Source of the DNA: JAFEDN01 sp963832945 | Lineage (GTDB): Bacteria > Pseudomonadota > Gammaproteobacteria > Coxiellales > Coxiellaceae | Direction of reading: 5' to 3' | NCBI GenBank assembly: GCA_963832945.1 | Contig: CAWHVV010000006.1 | Coordinates: 62,001 to 126,000, forward strand | DNA: 64,000 nucleotides | Shown here: one piece after another, positions 52,975 through 61,700 of the stretch | How positions within the stretch are numbered: position 1 is the first letter of the stretch | Layout: every line of letters starts with the position of its first letter | Notes under the pieces: generated by a model | Seen by the model: the letters and a program-made list of their open reading frames with translations, nothing else | Told to the model about the DNA's origin: nothing | Databases searched by the model: none | Translations under genes and position numbers: made by a program

Positions 52975-53241
52975 ATGGCAAAGACCAGCGATATTCAGAA
53001 GGATTTAGGCGCGTTAAAAGACGACGTCGAAAAATTACGCAAACACACGGTTGACCTGGTGTCTCAAGTGACCGACGCCGGTAAATCCACGGTAGATTCA
53101 GCGGTAGACAGTTCTAAAAAAATAGTTAAGGACTGCGCTAAAAAAATCGAAAAAAATCCAGTCGCCACTTTGGCCGGTGCTGTGGGTTTAGGCGTTGTGT
53201 TGGGCGGAGTTGTTAAAAGACTGTTTCGCAAAAAAAGATAA
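52975..53241 (+). CDS. DUF883 (ElaB/YqjD) family membrane protein
   Basis: The 88-aa protein has a coiled-coil N terminus (DIQKDLGALKDDVEKLRKHTVDLVSQV) and a C-terminal glycine-rich TM segment (PVATLAGAVGLGVVLGGVVKRLF) ending in RKKR, typical of the family. E. coli homologues bind ribosomes in stationary phase. AGGGAGAT precedes the ATG. The next gene encodes a YqjE-like protein, as in the yqjD-yqjE arrangement. Confidence 0.85.
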   Translation: MAKTSDIQKDLGALKDDVEKLRKHTVDLVSQVTDAGKSTVDSAVDSSKKIVKDCAKKIEKNPVATLAGAVGLGVVLGGVVKRLFRKKR

Positions 53242-53250
53242 GTAAGCGAA

Positions 53251-53319
53251 AGCGCCATCGGCAAAGCCTCGCGCAGGATATAAACAGAAAGCAATTCTCG
53301 CTGTACTCAGCGAGAATTG
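53251..53319 (+). repeat. MITE-family copy E (right end only)
   Basis: GCCATCGGCAAAGCCTCGCGCAGGATATAAACAGAAAGCAATTCTCGCTGTACTCAGCGAGAATTG matches the right third of the family. It ends exactly where the next gene's ATG begins, so the insertion (or its decay) supplies that gene's entire upstream region. Confidence 0.82.
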
Positions 53320-53799
53320 ATGGAGTTAATTTTGGCTAAGATAGGACTCATCATTATTTTTTCAGTGATTGCGCTGATCCTGATAGTAGTAGGGATGGGT
53401 TTTTTTATTTCTTCTCTTTATTTGTATCTCGCTGTCGCTTTCAATGATTCAAGGTTGGCGACGGTTTTTTGCGGGCTGGCGCTTTTGCTGATCGCCATTT
53501 TATTGTTGCTGATTGTGATTTTAATTAAGGCCAGATTATTTAAATTCAGGGCGCCGAAAATGGAGGCCAAACTGGAAGCAATCAGAGACAACCCGGGGGC
53601 TGAAGCGCTGCATTTGGTGCAAAAATATCCCTTTCGCAGCGCTTTTGTCGCGCTGAGTTCGGGATTTTTACTGGGATTCAGTCCCACACTCCGCGACACC
53701 CTTATAGAAGGCGCGGCCACTTATCTCAATACGGGTTCTCTGGCCGAGACCCTGAAATCGTTGAAATCAGGAGGGAAAGATGATGAAAAGGATGAGTAG
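53320..53799 (+). CDS. YqjE/holin-superfamily-like membrane protein
   Basis: The 159-aa protein has two long N-terminal TM segments (LIIIFSVIALILIVVGMGFFI and VFCGLALLLIAILLLLIVILI), then a charged region and a C-terminal Gly/Phe-rich hydrophobic stretch (FVALSSGFLLGFSPTL). Its position after a DUF883 gene matches the YqjD-YqjE arrangement. No clear Shine-Dalgarno; the ATG directly abuts the repeat end. It overlaps the next gene by 20 bases. Confidence 0.75.
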   Translation: MELILAKIGLIIIFSVIALILIVVGMGFFISSLYLYLAVAFNDSRLATVFCGLALLLIAILLLLIVILIKARLFKFRAPKMEAKLEAIRDNPGAEALHLVQKYPFRSAFVALSSGFLLGFSPTLRDTLIEGAATYLNTGSLAETLKSLKSGGKDDEKDE

Positions 53800-54163
53800 C
53801 TATTTGAGAATAGGGTTTTTGGCGGGCGCTTTGGTGTTTAGCATCTCTGCGCAGGCAGTGGTTAGAAGCATGACCTGGTATTTACAGCCTAACGTGCCTG
53901 TTAAGCGTTCCATACTTGCGATCAGCAATTTTTTATCGGCGAAATGCGTTACCAATATTCCTCAAGGACAATTGTTCCTGATGATTAATGGCCAAAAACG
54001 TGTGTTGAATCCTCAAAAAAATGCAACGTCTTTTTCGAAAATTAACGGCGTGATTTCACCTGCCGAGCAAAAATTTGGTTATACCTACAGCATTCTATGG
54101 AAGATTCCTTCCCCGCAGCACGGCGTCTTTACCCTGGTTTGCGAAGGTGATAATCACCGTTAA
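53780..54163 (+). CDS. small exported protein of unknown function
   Basis: The 127-aa protein has a signal peptide (LRIGFLAGALVFSISAQA before VVRSMTWYL). The mature part has two Cys (AKCVTN and LVCEGD) that could form a disulfide, and a beta-rich pattern. No family recognised. GGAGGG precedes the first of two ATGs and the start lies in the end of the YqjE-like gene. Convergent with relA, overlapping by 4 bases. Confidence 0.65.
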   Translation: MMKRMSSYLRIGFLAGALVFSISAQAVVRSMTWYLQPNVPVKRSILAISNFLSAKCVTNIPQGQLFLMINGQKRVLNPQKNATSFSKINGVISPAEQKFGYTYSILWKIPSPQHGVFTLVCEGDNHR

Positions 54164-56325
54164 GCGCGGTGCACTTGGGTAATGCCCGGCACTTGCCGAA
54201 GTTGTAGCAGAATTTTCTTCAATGGACTCAGACTTTTAACTTCCAGGGTCAGATTGATGTAGGCGCGATTTTCTAGTTTATCGACCCGCGTATTTAACCC
54301 CAATAACGACAGATGTTGAGCAGCAATGATATTGGAAATATCCCGGATCAGGCCCGCGCGATCATCGGCTTCGAGGTGAATTTCAACCTGATAGGTTTGT
54401 ACAGTTTCGTGTCCCCACGTGACAGTAAACAAACGTTCCGCATGACGTTTTAAAGAAAACTGAATATTGCGGCAGTCCTGCTGATGGATGGTGATACCGC
54501 GGCCCTTGGTAATATAACCTAAAATAGGATCGCCAGGAATCGGACGGCAGCAGCGTGCCAGCTGAGTGAGTAAATTCCCAACCCCTTCGATCTGTAACTC
54601 TTCAGTTTTGGCCAGGGCCGTTCTCTCGGGAGTTTTTTCGGGAATAAACTGGATTTTTTTAGTCTCTTCGTCCTCGGGATGTTTGACTTTGTTTAACACC
54701 GAAATAAGACCCAAAGTTCCTGAGCCCACAGCGATAAATAATTCCTGCACATTTTTAAATTTGAAATAAACCAGGGCTTTTTCCACATCGTTTTTAGGGA
54801 CGCCTTCTCGACGCGCCAGTTTTTCCCAGAGCGCTTGCCCTTGAGCCAGATATTTTTGTTGCTCCTGGCGTTTAAACCACGCGCGAACTTTTTGCAGGGC
54901 AGCGGCAGTTTTTAAGTAATGCGCGGCTGGGTTGGCCCAATCCCGGCTGGGATGACTTTCTTTACCGGCGATGATGGCGACCTGATCGCCCGTGCGCAAG
55001 GGATGTGTCAGCGGCACAATCATGTCATTGACTTTCGCGCCCCGGCAGCGATGGCCCAATTCTGTATGCACATGATAAGCAAAATCCAGAGGCGTTGCTC
55101 CCGCTTCTAAATCAAATACATCCCCATTCGGGGTAAATACGTAGACCCGATCTTCAAAAATTTTATGATATAAATTATCCTGCGGGGTGCTGACTTCTTT
55201 TTGCCAATCCATAATATGACGGAGCCAGTTAATTTTTTCCGCATAACTGGATGGTTTGCTGCCGGCTTCTTTATATTGCCAGTGAGCAGCGACTCCCAGT
55301 TCCGATTCTTCGTGCATTTGATAGGTGCGAATCTGAATCTCAACGTTGATATTTTCCGGACTGACAATGACAGTGTGAATAGACCGATAACCGTTCGGCT
55401 TGGGTTTGGCAATATAATCGTCGAATTCAGCATTAATGTATCGCCATGCCGTGTGAGCGACACTGAGGGTTTTATAACAATCCTCGATAGTTTTTACTAA
55501 GACGCGCACAGCGCTGGTGTCGTAAATTTGACTGAAGTCAACCTGTTTGCGCTGTATTTTACGGTAGATGCTGTAAATATGTTTGGCTCGTCCGGAAATT
55601 TCCACGCTATTCACACCCGCTTCTATCAGGAGCTGATGCAGACGCTCGATAAAATTTTTTATAAAAATTTCCCGATCGAGACGGCGCATTTTTAAAGCCT
55701 GAGAAATTTGACGGTAATCAACCGGATTTAAATAGCGAAAGGCCAAATCCTCCATTTGCCATTTCATTTGACCTACGCCGAGGCGATTGGCCAGCGGCGC
55801 ATAGATGTGCATGACTTGTTGAGCAATTTCCTGTTGATGCTCGGGAACGCTGTGGCGCAGATACTTCAATATAACCAACTGTTCCGCTAATTTAATTAAA
55901 ACAATGCGGACATCATCGACCATGGCCAGACACATTTTGCGTAAATTATCAGCACGTCCAGTTTTTTTTCCCTGAGTAATTTGCGCAACGGCATCCATTT
56001 TTTTCACGCCCCGCACCAGATTGTGGACTTGTACCGGTAAATATTTTTCAATCAGCTCTGTGTCGGGGTGTTGATAATAGATGGCTGGAAAGGTAATCGC
56101 CGCTGCCAAAGTGGCCGTGTCGCAATTGAGTTGCAGCAATTCGTCGGCCATCTCCAGTCCTTGTTGTAACAGGGAGGCAGGGTAGGGGCCGGCTGCAGTT
56201 TCTCCGGCTGCAATTACTAAATGGCAGGCATTCGTCAATAAGGGCATATCCAGGCGGATTGAGGCCTGATGCCGCATCAGCCAGTCCTGCGCCTCTGGGC
56301 TTAAGGGCTGTTTGACATCACTCAT
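54160..56325 (-). CDS. relA: RelA, (p)ppGpp synthetase
   Basis: Makes (p)ppGpp in response to uncharged tRNA at the ribosome. 721 aa. The N-terminal HD domain is degenerate (AITFPAIYYQHPD in place of the HDxxED box), so hydrolysis is unlikely. The synthetase domain is intact (RAKHIYSIYRKIQRK, YDTSAVRVLV, KPKPNGYRSIHTVI). TGS (VYVFTPNGDVFDLEAGATPLDFAYHVHTELGH) and the C-terminal ACT domain are present. This fits RelA rather than SpoT. Its start overlaps the rlmD stop by 4 bases (ATGA), giving a coupled rlmD-relA pair. Confidence 0.92.
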   Translation of the reverse strand: MSDVKQPLSPEAQDWLMRHQASIRLDMPLLTNACHLVIAAGETAAGPYPASLLQQGLEMADELLQLNCDTATLAAAITFPAIYYQHPDTELIEKYLPVQVHNLVRGVKKMDAVAQITQGKKTGRADNLRKMCLAMVDDVRIVLIKLAEQLVILKYLRHSVPEHQQEIAQQVMHIYAPLANRLGVGQMKWQMEDLAFRYLNPVDYRQISQALKMRRLDREIFIKNFIERLHQLLIEAGVNSVEISGRAKHIYSIYRKIQRKQVDFSQIYDTSAVRVLVKTIEDCYKTLSVAHTAWRYINAEFDDYIAKPKPNGYRSIHTVIVSPENINVEIQIRTYQMHEESELGVAAHWQYKEAGSKPSSYAEKINWLRHIMDWQKEVSTPQDNLYHKIFEDRVYVFTPNGDVFDLEAGATPLDFAYHVHTELGHRCRGAKVNDMIVPLTHPLRTGDQVAIIAGKESHPSRDWANPAAHYLKTAAALQKVRAWFKRQEQQKYLAQGQALWEKLARREGVPKNDVEKALVYFKFKNVQELFIAVGSGTLGLISVLNKVKHPEDEETKKIQFIPEKTPERTALAKTEELQIEGVGNLLTQLARCCRPIPGDPILGYITKGRGITIHQQDCRNIQFSLKRHAERLFTVTWGHETVQTYQVEIHLEADDRAGLIRDISNIIAAQHLSLLGLNTRVDKLENRAYINLTLEVKSLSPLKKILLQLRQVPGITQVHRA

Positions 56326-57818
56326 AGCGCCTCAAATAAGGCGATGGCTTCGGCGTGTTGAGTGTGTGGGAACATGTCCATCAATCCCGCTTTGGTCAGC
56401 GTGTAACCTTGTAAAAGCATGAGCTGGCTGTCGCGCGCCAACGTTGCGATGTCGCAGGAAACATAAACCAAACGGCGCGGGCGCCATTGTGCCATGGCTG
56501 CAATGATGGTTTGGGCGCCGCTGCGAGGAGGATCAAGCAACATTTTATCAAAAGGCTGTTGCGCCCAATCCTGAGTGAAACCGGCTTCGGACAGGTTGGC
56601 GCAATAAAACTGATTTTGAGCGAGATTATTGATTTTTGCATTGTGGCGCGCCTGGTGGACGGTATTTTCGTCCCCTTCAACACCCACAACCGTGGCTCCC
56701 AATCGCCCCATGGGCAAAGAAAAATTACCGATGCCACAGAAAAGGTCCAGAATCCGGTCTTGCGGCTGACAATCCAGCAATTCCAGCGCACGGTCAACCA
56801 TAGCCCGATTCACTTCAGCATTGATCTGAATAAACTGAAGTGGCTGAAATTCCATTCGGAGATTATAACGGGGCAACCGGTAATAAAGATCATCATCGCC
56901 GGTAAGAGGGTCAGCCATTCCCGCTGAGTACAGCGGCAATGGCTTCCTGTTTATATCCTGCGCATCGGCGGAGCCGATTGCTCGGAATGAAGGGGGAGGA
57001 GCGAAGCTCTCTCCCCCTTCGACCCCCATCGGGTAAGGAGAGTTCCCTTCAGCGGGAACTCCTATAGGAGGGTAAAACAATTTCACGCTATCAATGCCGT
57101 GGGGTTGCAAATAAATGCGCCAATCGTGTTGCTGGGCGAATGTTTCAAGCGCAGTTAAATCCGCGGCATTGAATGGCGCCAGATGCCGGATGACAACAGC
57201 ATTGGCATTGTCGGCGGCGGAAATCTCCAATTGAGGAATTTTGTCGCGATTAGAAAACTCACCCAGCAGAGCCGCAAAGGCATTGAGGCGCTGTCCGATA
57301 GCGGGCGCCAGCACTTCACATTGTTGACAGTCGGTGATGAGCCGGCCCTGCTTTTCCCGAAAGCCGATCAGTACCCGATTTTTTTTCGCGACATATTTGA
57401 CCCCCAGGCGCGCTTTGCGCCGATAGCCCCAGCCAGGCCCGGTGATGGGTTCCAGCCATTCTTTCGGTTCTATTCGGGCCTGCTTCCACAGTAATTCCTG
57501 GAAAGCCTGTTGCTTGTACTGTAATTGCAGGGATAAATCGATATGTTGCAAACTGCAGCCGCCGCAAACGCCAAAATGAGCGCACTTTGGTACTACACGC
57601 CCTGGCTTTGCTGTTATGATATTAACCGCGCGTGCTTCATCAAAGCGGCCGCGCTGACGTAAATATTCAAATTGAAGAGTTTCTCCCGGTAGACCGCCGG
57701 CGACAAATATTGTTTTGCCATTAAGATGGGTGATGCCGCGGCCGTCATGGCTCAGAGTTTCAATGGTTGTGGTGACAGGTTCCTGATTAAGAAGTTTAAG
57801 TTTGTTTTTGCGGGGCAT
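56322..57818 (-). CDS. rlmD: 23S rRNA (uracil-1939-C5)-methyltransferase with MITE-derived insertion
   Basis: The 498-aa protein has an N-terminal TRAM domain (TIETLSHDGRGITHLNGKTIFVAG), Fe-S cysteines CAHFGVCGGC, the SAM motif ILDLFCGIGNFSLPMG, and the catalytic Cys in LVYVSCDIATLARD. The family is normally ~430-450 aa; the extra ~52 residues come from a MITE copy encoding roughly PAEGNSPYPMGVEGGESF through INRKPLPLYSAGMA, read antisense, between VKLFYPP and the DDDLYYRLPRYNLRMEF segment. The frame is kept and all catalytic motifs survive. Confidence 0.92.
   Translation of the reverse strand: MPRKNKLKLLNQEPVTTTIETLSHDGRGITHLNGKTIFVAGGLPGETLQFEYLRQRGRFDEARAVNIITAKPGRVVPKCAHFGVCGGCSLQHIDLSLQLQYKQQAFQELLWKQARIEPKEWLEPITGPGWGYRRKARLGVKYVAKKNRVLIGFREKQGRLITDCQQCEVLAPAIGQRLNAFAALLGEFSNRDKIPQLEISAADNANAVVIRHLAPFNAADLTALETFAQQHDWRIYLQPHGIDSVKLFYPPIGVPAEGNSPYPMGVEGGESFAPPPSFRAIGSADAQDINRKPLPLYSAGMADPLTGDDDLYYRLPRYNLRMEFQPLQFIQINAEVNRAMVDRALELLDCQPQDRILDLFCGIGNFSLPMGRLGATVVGVEGDENTVHQARHNAKINNLAQNQFYCANLSEAGFTQDWAQQPFDKMLLDPPRSGAQTIIAAMAQWRPRRLVYVSCDIATLARDSQLMLLQGYTLTKAGLMDMFPHTQHAEAIALFEAL
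56911..57066 (-). repeat. MITE-family copy G inside rlmD (in frame)
   Basis: TCAGCCATTCCCGCTGAGTA at the left end is the family's terminal repeat. GGCTTCCTGTTTATATCCTGCGC, the cggag/ctccg-type hairpin and the gggggag/ctccccc hairpin follow, with GAGAGTTCCCTTCAGCGGGAAC at the right, the tail shared with the dnaE copy. Roughly 156 bp = 52 codons added to rlmD without a stop. Confidence 0.88.
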
Positions 57819-58401
57819 TGGCTTCGATCCTACGTTTTTCCTGGACCAATTCCAGAGTAGTGGCGAAGAGTTCTACATCGCGGGGAACGTCTTTGAAATA
57901 ACGATATTTTCGCAGTGTTCCTTCACGTACAAAACCCATTTTTAATAAAATGCCTATGGAGGCGGAGTTTTCTTTCAGGGTGAGGGCTTCAATCCGGTGA
58001 ACCTCCAGCTTGTCAAAAGCAAAGTCAATAGTTTTACGTAAAACCTTTTCCATAATGCCTTTCCGCCAATAAGCTTTGGCCAGATCATAGCAAATTTCGG
58101 CGCGATGGTGATGATTATTCATATACAATCCCACCGAGCCGATAATTTGATTGTTATCACGTCGCGCCAAAGTCCAATAAATTCCGCGTTTGTGATAAAA
58201 CAAATTACGGCAGTAATGAATTTCAGCATTGGCTTCTTCGAGCGTAGTGGGGACAGTTGCCAAAATAAAACGAGTCACGTCCTGATCATTGCAATAATAA
58301 TTGAAAAAAGGTTGAGTGTCATCGTCAGATTGTTCTCTGAGTACGTAGTGTTCATCTATGATCATTACCGGAAATGGCTTTTGATAGACTTCGTAAATCA
58401 T
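57796..58401 (-). CDS. GNAT-family N-acetyltransferase (RimJ/RimL-like)
   Basis: The 201-aa protein has the RimJ/RimL-type pattern VLREQSDDDTQPFFNYYCN, IYWTLARRDNNQIIGSVGLYMN, EICYDLAKAYWRKGIMEKVLRKTIDFAF (acetyl-CoA loop) and RIEALTLKENSASIGILLKMGFVREGTLRKY. Members acetylate protein N termini or small molecules; the target here is unknown. Its 3' end overlaps the rlmD start by 23 bases. Confidence 0.83.
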   Translation of the reverse strand: MIYEVYQKPFPVMIIDEHYVLREQSDDDTQPFFNYYCNDQDVTRFILATVPTTLEEANAEIHYCRNLFYHKRGIYWTLARRDNNQIIGSVGLYMNNHHHRAEICYDLAKAYWRKGIMEKVLRKTIDFAFDKLEVHRIEALTLKENSASIGILLKMGFVREGTLRKYRYFKDVPRDVELFATTLELVQEKRRIEANAPQKQT

Positions 58402-58624
58402 GACGCAGTTATACCCCCTGGTACATAAATTATATGGTCATTACTCTTTAACAGGATAAAGAAATTAGTTATTATAGTAAACGAAACTTAAGAAAATATT
58501 AAGGGTGGCAGTTGTCCACCTCTGCGAAGGTTCACTTCAGCTGCGCAGGGAAGCGAGTATTGTGAAGTGTTATTAATGTTGTCTATATAAAAAGATAGGA
58601 ACAGTATCAGGAAAGGAGAATGCC

Positions 58625-60154
58625 ATGAGTAGAGTCGTCATTCGACGTGAAGTTAGTCCAGCGGAAGGAGTGTTCAAGGATGTGCACCCCCTTTTGCAGC
58701 GTTTGTATTTATCCCGTGGGATTTGTTCCCAGAATCAGATTAGCCGGGAGTTGCCGGATTTATTACCCTATCAGGATATGTTGAATATCCAGGAGGCGGC
58801 TGCCAAACTTGCCAACGCTATACAGACCGATCAAAGAATTTTGATTATCGGAGATTTCGATACCGATGGAGCGACCAGCACTGCTTTGGTGATGTTGGCC
58901 TTGCGGGCTATGGGCGCGAAAAATGTGGATTTTTTGGTTCCCAACCGCTTTATCTTTGGTTATGGGTTATCCCCAGGAATTGTGGATTTAGCCCATCAGG
59001 ATCGCCAGCCAAACCTTATTATGACGGTGGATAATGGCATATCCAGTCATGAGGGAGTGGCCCGGGCCAAAAAACTGGGTATCGAGGTACTGATAACGGA
59101 CCATCACCTGCCCGGCGATGAGTTACCCGCGGGAGCGACCATCGTTGACCCTAATCAACCCCGCGACAAGTTTGCCAGTAAATGTATTGCCGGAGTGGGC
59201 GTCGCTTTTTATGTCATGCTGGCGCTACGGGCGAGACTGGAAGATCAGCAGTGGTTTGCTGCCCAGAATTTGGCGCGTCCTAACATGGCGGTTTATCTGG
59301 ATTTGGTGGCGCTGGGCACCATAGCCGATGTGGTTCCACTCGACAGAAATAACCGAATTCTGGTTCATCAGGGGCTGCGGCGCATACGTTCCGGGACCAC
59401 CCAGCCGGGAATTTTGGCTCTTCTGCAGTTAGCCAACCGTCATCCTTCCCGTATTCAGGCGGTGGATTTGGGATTTGTGCTGGGTCCGCGATTAAACGCT
59501 GCAGGCCGCCTGGATGATATGTCACTGGGGATTAATTGTCTGCTGGCCCAAACGCCGGCCGTTGCTAAACAATTGGCTGAAAAACTGGACGAATTAAATT
59601 GTGAGCGGCGCGCCCTCGAAGCGCAGATGCAGCAGGAGGCTTTTGATATTGTTCAAAATTTGAAGTTGGCTAAGAAACTGCCGCTGGGCCTTTGTCTGTA
59701 TGACGAAACCTGGCATCAGGGGGTGGTTGGTTTAGTGGCGGCGCGCATTAAAGAGAAGTTACACCGTCCCGTGATTGCATTTGCCAAGGGAGAAGACGGT
59801 TTATTGAAAGGTTCTGCCCGTTCAATTGCCAATCTCAACATTCGGGATGTCATGGAGAAAGTCGCGATTCGTTATCCTGGGTTGATCACCAAGTTTGGGG
59901 GTCATGCAATGGCGGCCGGTTTGAGTCTCGAACCCGGGGTATTTGATCAATTTGCTGAAGCCTTTGCGGAAGCGGTTGCGGATGAAGTGGGTCAAAATGA
60001 ACTATGCCATAAACTCTATACGGACGGTCCCCTGAGTGAAGACGAATTTACATTCGAAGTAGCGGAGTTACTCCGTTATGGTGGTCCCTGGGGCCGGGAT
60101 TTCCCGAGCCATTATTTGACGGAGAGTTTAAACTCGTCAACCAGCGTCTGGTAG
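58625..60154 (+). CDS. recJ: RecJ single-strand exonuclease, main part (frameshifted near C terminus)
   Basis: 5'-3' ssDNA exonuclease in repair and recombination. DHH/DHHA1 motifs are present: IGDFDTDGATSTAL, LIMTVDNGIS, EVLITDHHLPGD, GLRLNAAGRLDD-type FVLGPRLNAAGRLDDMS and the C-terminal FGGHAMAAGLSLE. AAAGGAG precedes the ATG. Near 60096 a G4 expected run reads G3, so GRGFPEPLFDGEF becomes GRDFPSHYLTES and the frame ends at 60154. About 510 of ~575 residues are in frame. Confidence 0.92.
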   Translation: MSRVVIRREVSPAEGVFKDVHPLLQRLYLSRGICSQNQISRELPDLLPYQDMLNIQEAAAKLANAIQTDQRILIIGDFDTDGATSTALVMLALRAMGAKNVDFLVPNRFIFGYGLSPGIVDLAHQDRQPNLIMTVDNGISSHEGVARAKKLGIEVLITDHHLPGDELPAGATIVDPNQPRDKFASKCIAGVGVAFYVMLALRARLEDQQWFAAQNLARPNMAVYLDLVALGTIADVVPLDRNNRILVHQGLRRIRSGTTQPGILALLQLANRHPSRIQAVDLGFVLGPRLNAAGRLDDMSLGINCLLAQTPAVAKQLAEKLDELNCERRALEAQMQQEAFDIVQNLKLAKKLPLGLCLYDETWHQGVVGLVAARIKEKLHRPVIAFAKGEDGLLKGSARSIANLNIRDVMEKVAIRYPGLITKFGGHAMAAGLSLEPGVFDQFAEAFAEAVADEVGQNELCHKLYTDGPLSEDEFTFEVAELLRYGGPWGRDFPSHYLTESLNSSTSVW

Positions 60155-60348
60155 GCCGGCGGCATTTGAAGATGGTGTTACAGTCGTCCGGCAGTGACCA
60201 ATATCTGGATGCGATCGCCTTCAATGTGGACCTCAATCAATGGCCAAATTATGACTGTACTTCAATTCGTCTCGCTTTTCGTATGGATATTAATGAATAC
60301 CGGGGCAGAAAAAAATTACAATTGGTGGTTGAGGAAATTTTATCTTAA
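60097..60348 (+). CDS. recJ: RecJ C-terminal OB-fold segment in shifted frame
   Basis: GFPEPLFDGEFKLVNQRLVGGRHLKMVL, ending LQLVVEEILS, is the intact C-terminal DNA-binding OB region of RecJ, one base out of frame with the main part. No start signals of its own. Either a base error in the run of G at 60096-60098 or a real late frameshift removing the OB fold. Confidence 0.85.
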   Translation, partial: GFPEPLFDGEFKLVNQRLVGRRHLKMVLQSSGSDQYLDAIAFNVDLNQWPNYDCTSIRLAFRMDINEYRGRKKLQLVVEEILS

Positions 60349-60356
60349 GGTGAAGA

Positions 60357-60635
60357 ATGAGAACAAAAGGTTGGCGGGATTTTATTGCCGTATGCCGTCA
60401 TGCGCATTCGGACCAGGAACTGGACGCGCTGTTTAAATTACTGCTGACCCTGGACGAACAGGAACAATTGGCGACGCGCGTTGAATTATTGCGGTCATTA
60501 TTGCAGGGCGAAAAAACCCAGCGGGCGATTGCGCAGGATTTAAAAATCAGCATTGCGAAAATTACCCGAGGTTCTAATGCCCTAAAAACGATTGATTCTG
60601 GTTTGCGGAATTATTTAATCAGAGAGCTGTTATAG
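60357..60635 (+). CDS. trpR: Trp repressor family protein
   Basis: The 92-aa protein, close to the usual TrpR length, has LLLTLDEQEQLATRVELLRSLLQGEKTQRAIAQDL and the DNA-reading helix KISIAKITRGSNALK, matching ITRGSNSLK of E. coli TrpR. A tryptophan-responsive repressor is likely; no trp genes lie in the window to show its target. It starts 8 bases after the recJ stop, so it is cotranscribed, and is followed by a terminator. Confidence 0.88.
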   Translation: MRTKGWRDFIAVCRHAHSDQELDALFKLLLTLDEQEQLATRVELLRSLLQGEKTQRAIAQDLKISIAKITRGSNALKTIDSGLRNYLIRELL

Positions 60636-60696
60636 TTCTTCAGATCTGAAGAACTGTATAAAAAAACCTCCCGCTTCCGGCAGGAGGTATTTTTTA
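60634..60696 (+). terminator. palindrome plus rho-independent terminator after trpR
   Basis: A perfect AGTTCTTCAGA/TCTGAAGAACT palindrome (60634-60655) is followed by ACCTCC..GGAGGT (60666-60688) and a T6 run. The first palindrome abuts the trpR stop. Confidence 0.82.
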
Positions 60697-60714
60697 CTGA
60701 ATAAAAATCCGTTG

Positions 60715-60828
60715 TTAATGAAAATACGTCAATTTAAGAACTATTTCGGCAATAACGAGTATGCCTAATATTGTTGATAAAGCTTTGACGCGGCTGGGTT
60801 TACTGGGTGTTAATGTTACTTTTTTCAT
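60715..60828 (-). CDS. 37-aa single-TM small protein
   Basis: GGAGGA lies 7 bases before the ATG. The product starts MKKVTLTPSKPSRVKALST and continues with a hydrophobic helix (ILGILVIAEIVLKLTYF). A basic N terminus and one TM resemble small membrane peptides or type I toxin peptides; no family recognised and no antisense RNA promoter identified. It ends against the trpR terminator. The following stretch 60829-61040 shows no gene. Confidence 0.6.
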   Translation of the reverse strand: MKKVTLTPSKPSRVKALSTILGILVIAEIVLKLTYFH

Positions 60829-61020
60829 TTTTATTTCCTCCACATTACCCTACTTACTTACTTATTTTTTATCCTCACATAAGCAAATATAGCCCATCGC
60901 GCCGCCGATAGCTAAAAATCCTCTCCGATAAATAAAAGACTCTACTTCCAGGTTATTGAAAAAATGAATTAAATTATTCCCGAACGGGATTCGGTCACAT
61001 TAAATCGCACTAATTACAAC

Positions 61021-61700
61021 TTTTTCCTACTTATGGATCCAACCCACGCCTGAAGAGACGGGGGTAGATAACATTATAGAGAAAGATCAAATTTTTCTGT
61101 TTGGAGCATTGTCAGGGTAAGCTTAAAGTCCTCAATCCCTTTTTTGGCCCGTTTATGAGATTTCTTGATACATTGGTCTGCCTCTCGCAAGGGTTGCAAA
61201 GCTGTTTTCCAGGATTTAAGAACCTTTATACCCTGCTCTAATTCAGTGATTTTATCGAGATTAGGGACAAAGAGTGCATTCGACATCTCCGTATGCGTTT
61301 TCATCAAATTGAACAAAGTATCACGTTTTTTTATGGGATTACTGAAAATAAATACTTGATCCGTATAAGACTTTACCTCATTGACAATTTTTAAGACATG
61401 ATCTCTGACAGCCTGAATCCCGGGAGTAAATTCCAGTGATTTGATCTCCTTAAAAAGACGATGGGATACAGTAGCCTTATAACCAAAGTAACTGTGCCAT
61501 TTAAATTCAGATAAACCCCTGGAATCAAAGTTAAGGTTTTCCAAACTTTGCTGCAGGTATTGTTGGCATCCGTCCAGCTCAGTATTTCCAATGACTTTCT
61601 TAAAAGAATCAATTACTTTTAAAAAGGCAGTGAGAGTGCCTCCTTTGACCATTAAGTGCAAATAAGCAGACGGCGAGATATGAATTAATTTGTTAGGAAG
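61021..61700. repeat. tandem-duplication unit, first copy of the conserved segment
   Basis: From TTTTTCCTACTTATGGATCC at about 61020 onward, the sequence (3' flank hairpin plus the 3' part of the large gene) recurs at about 63327-64000 with few differences. The repeat period is about 2.3 kb, the size of one gene. Each 3' flank carries an ACCCCCG/CGGGGGT-type hairpin (61043-61066, one mismatch; 63349-63372). Confidence 0.88.
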
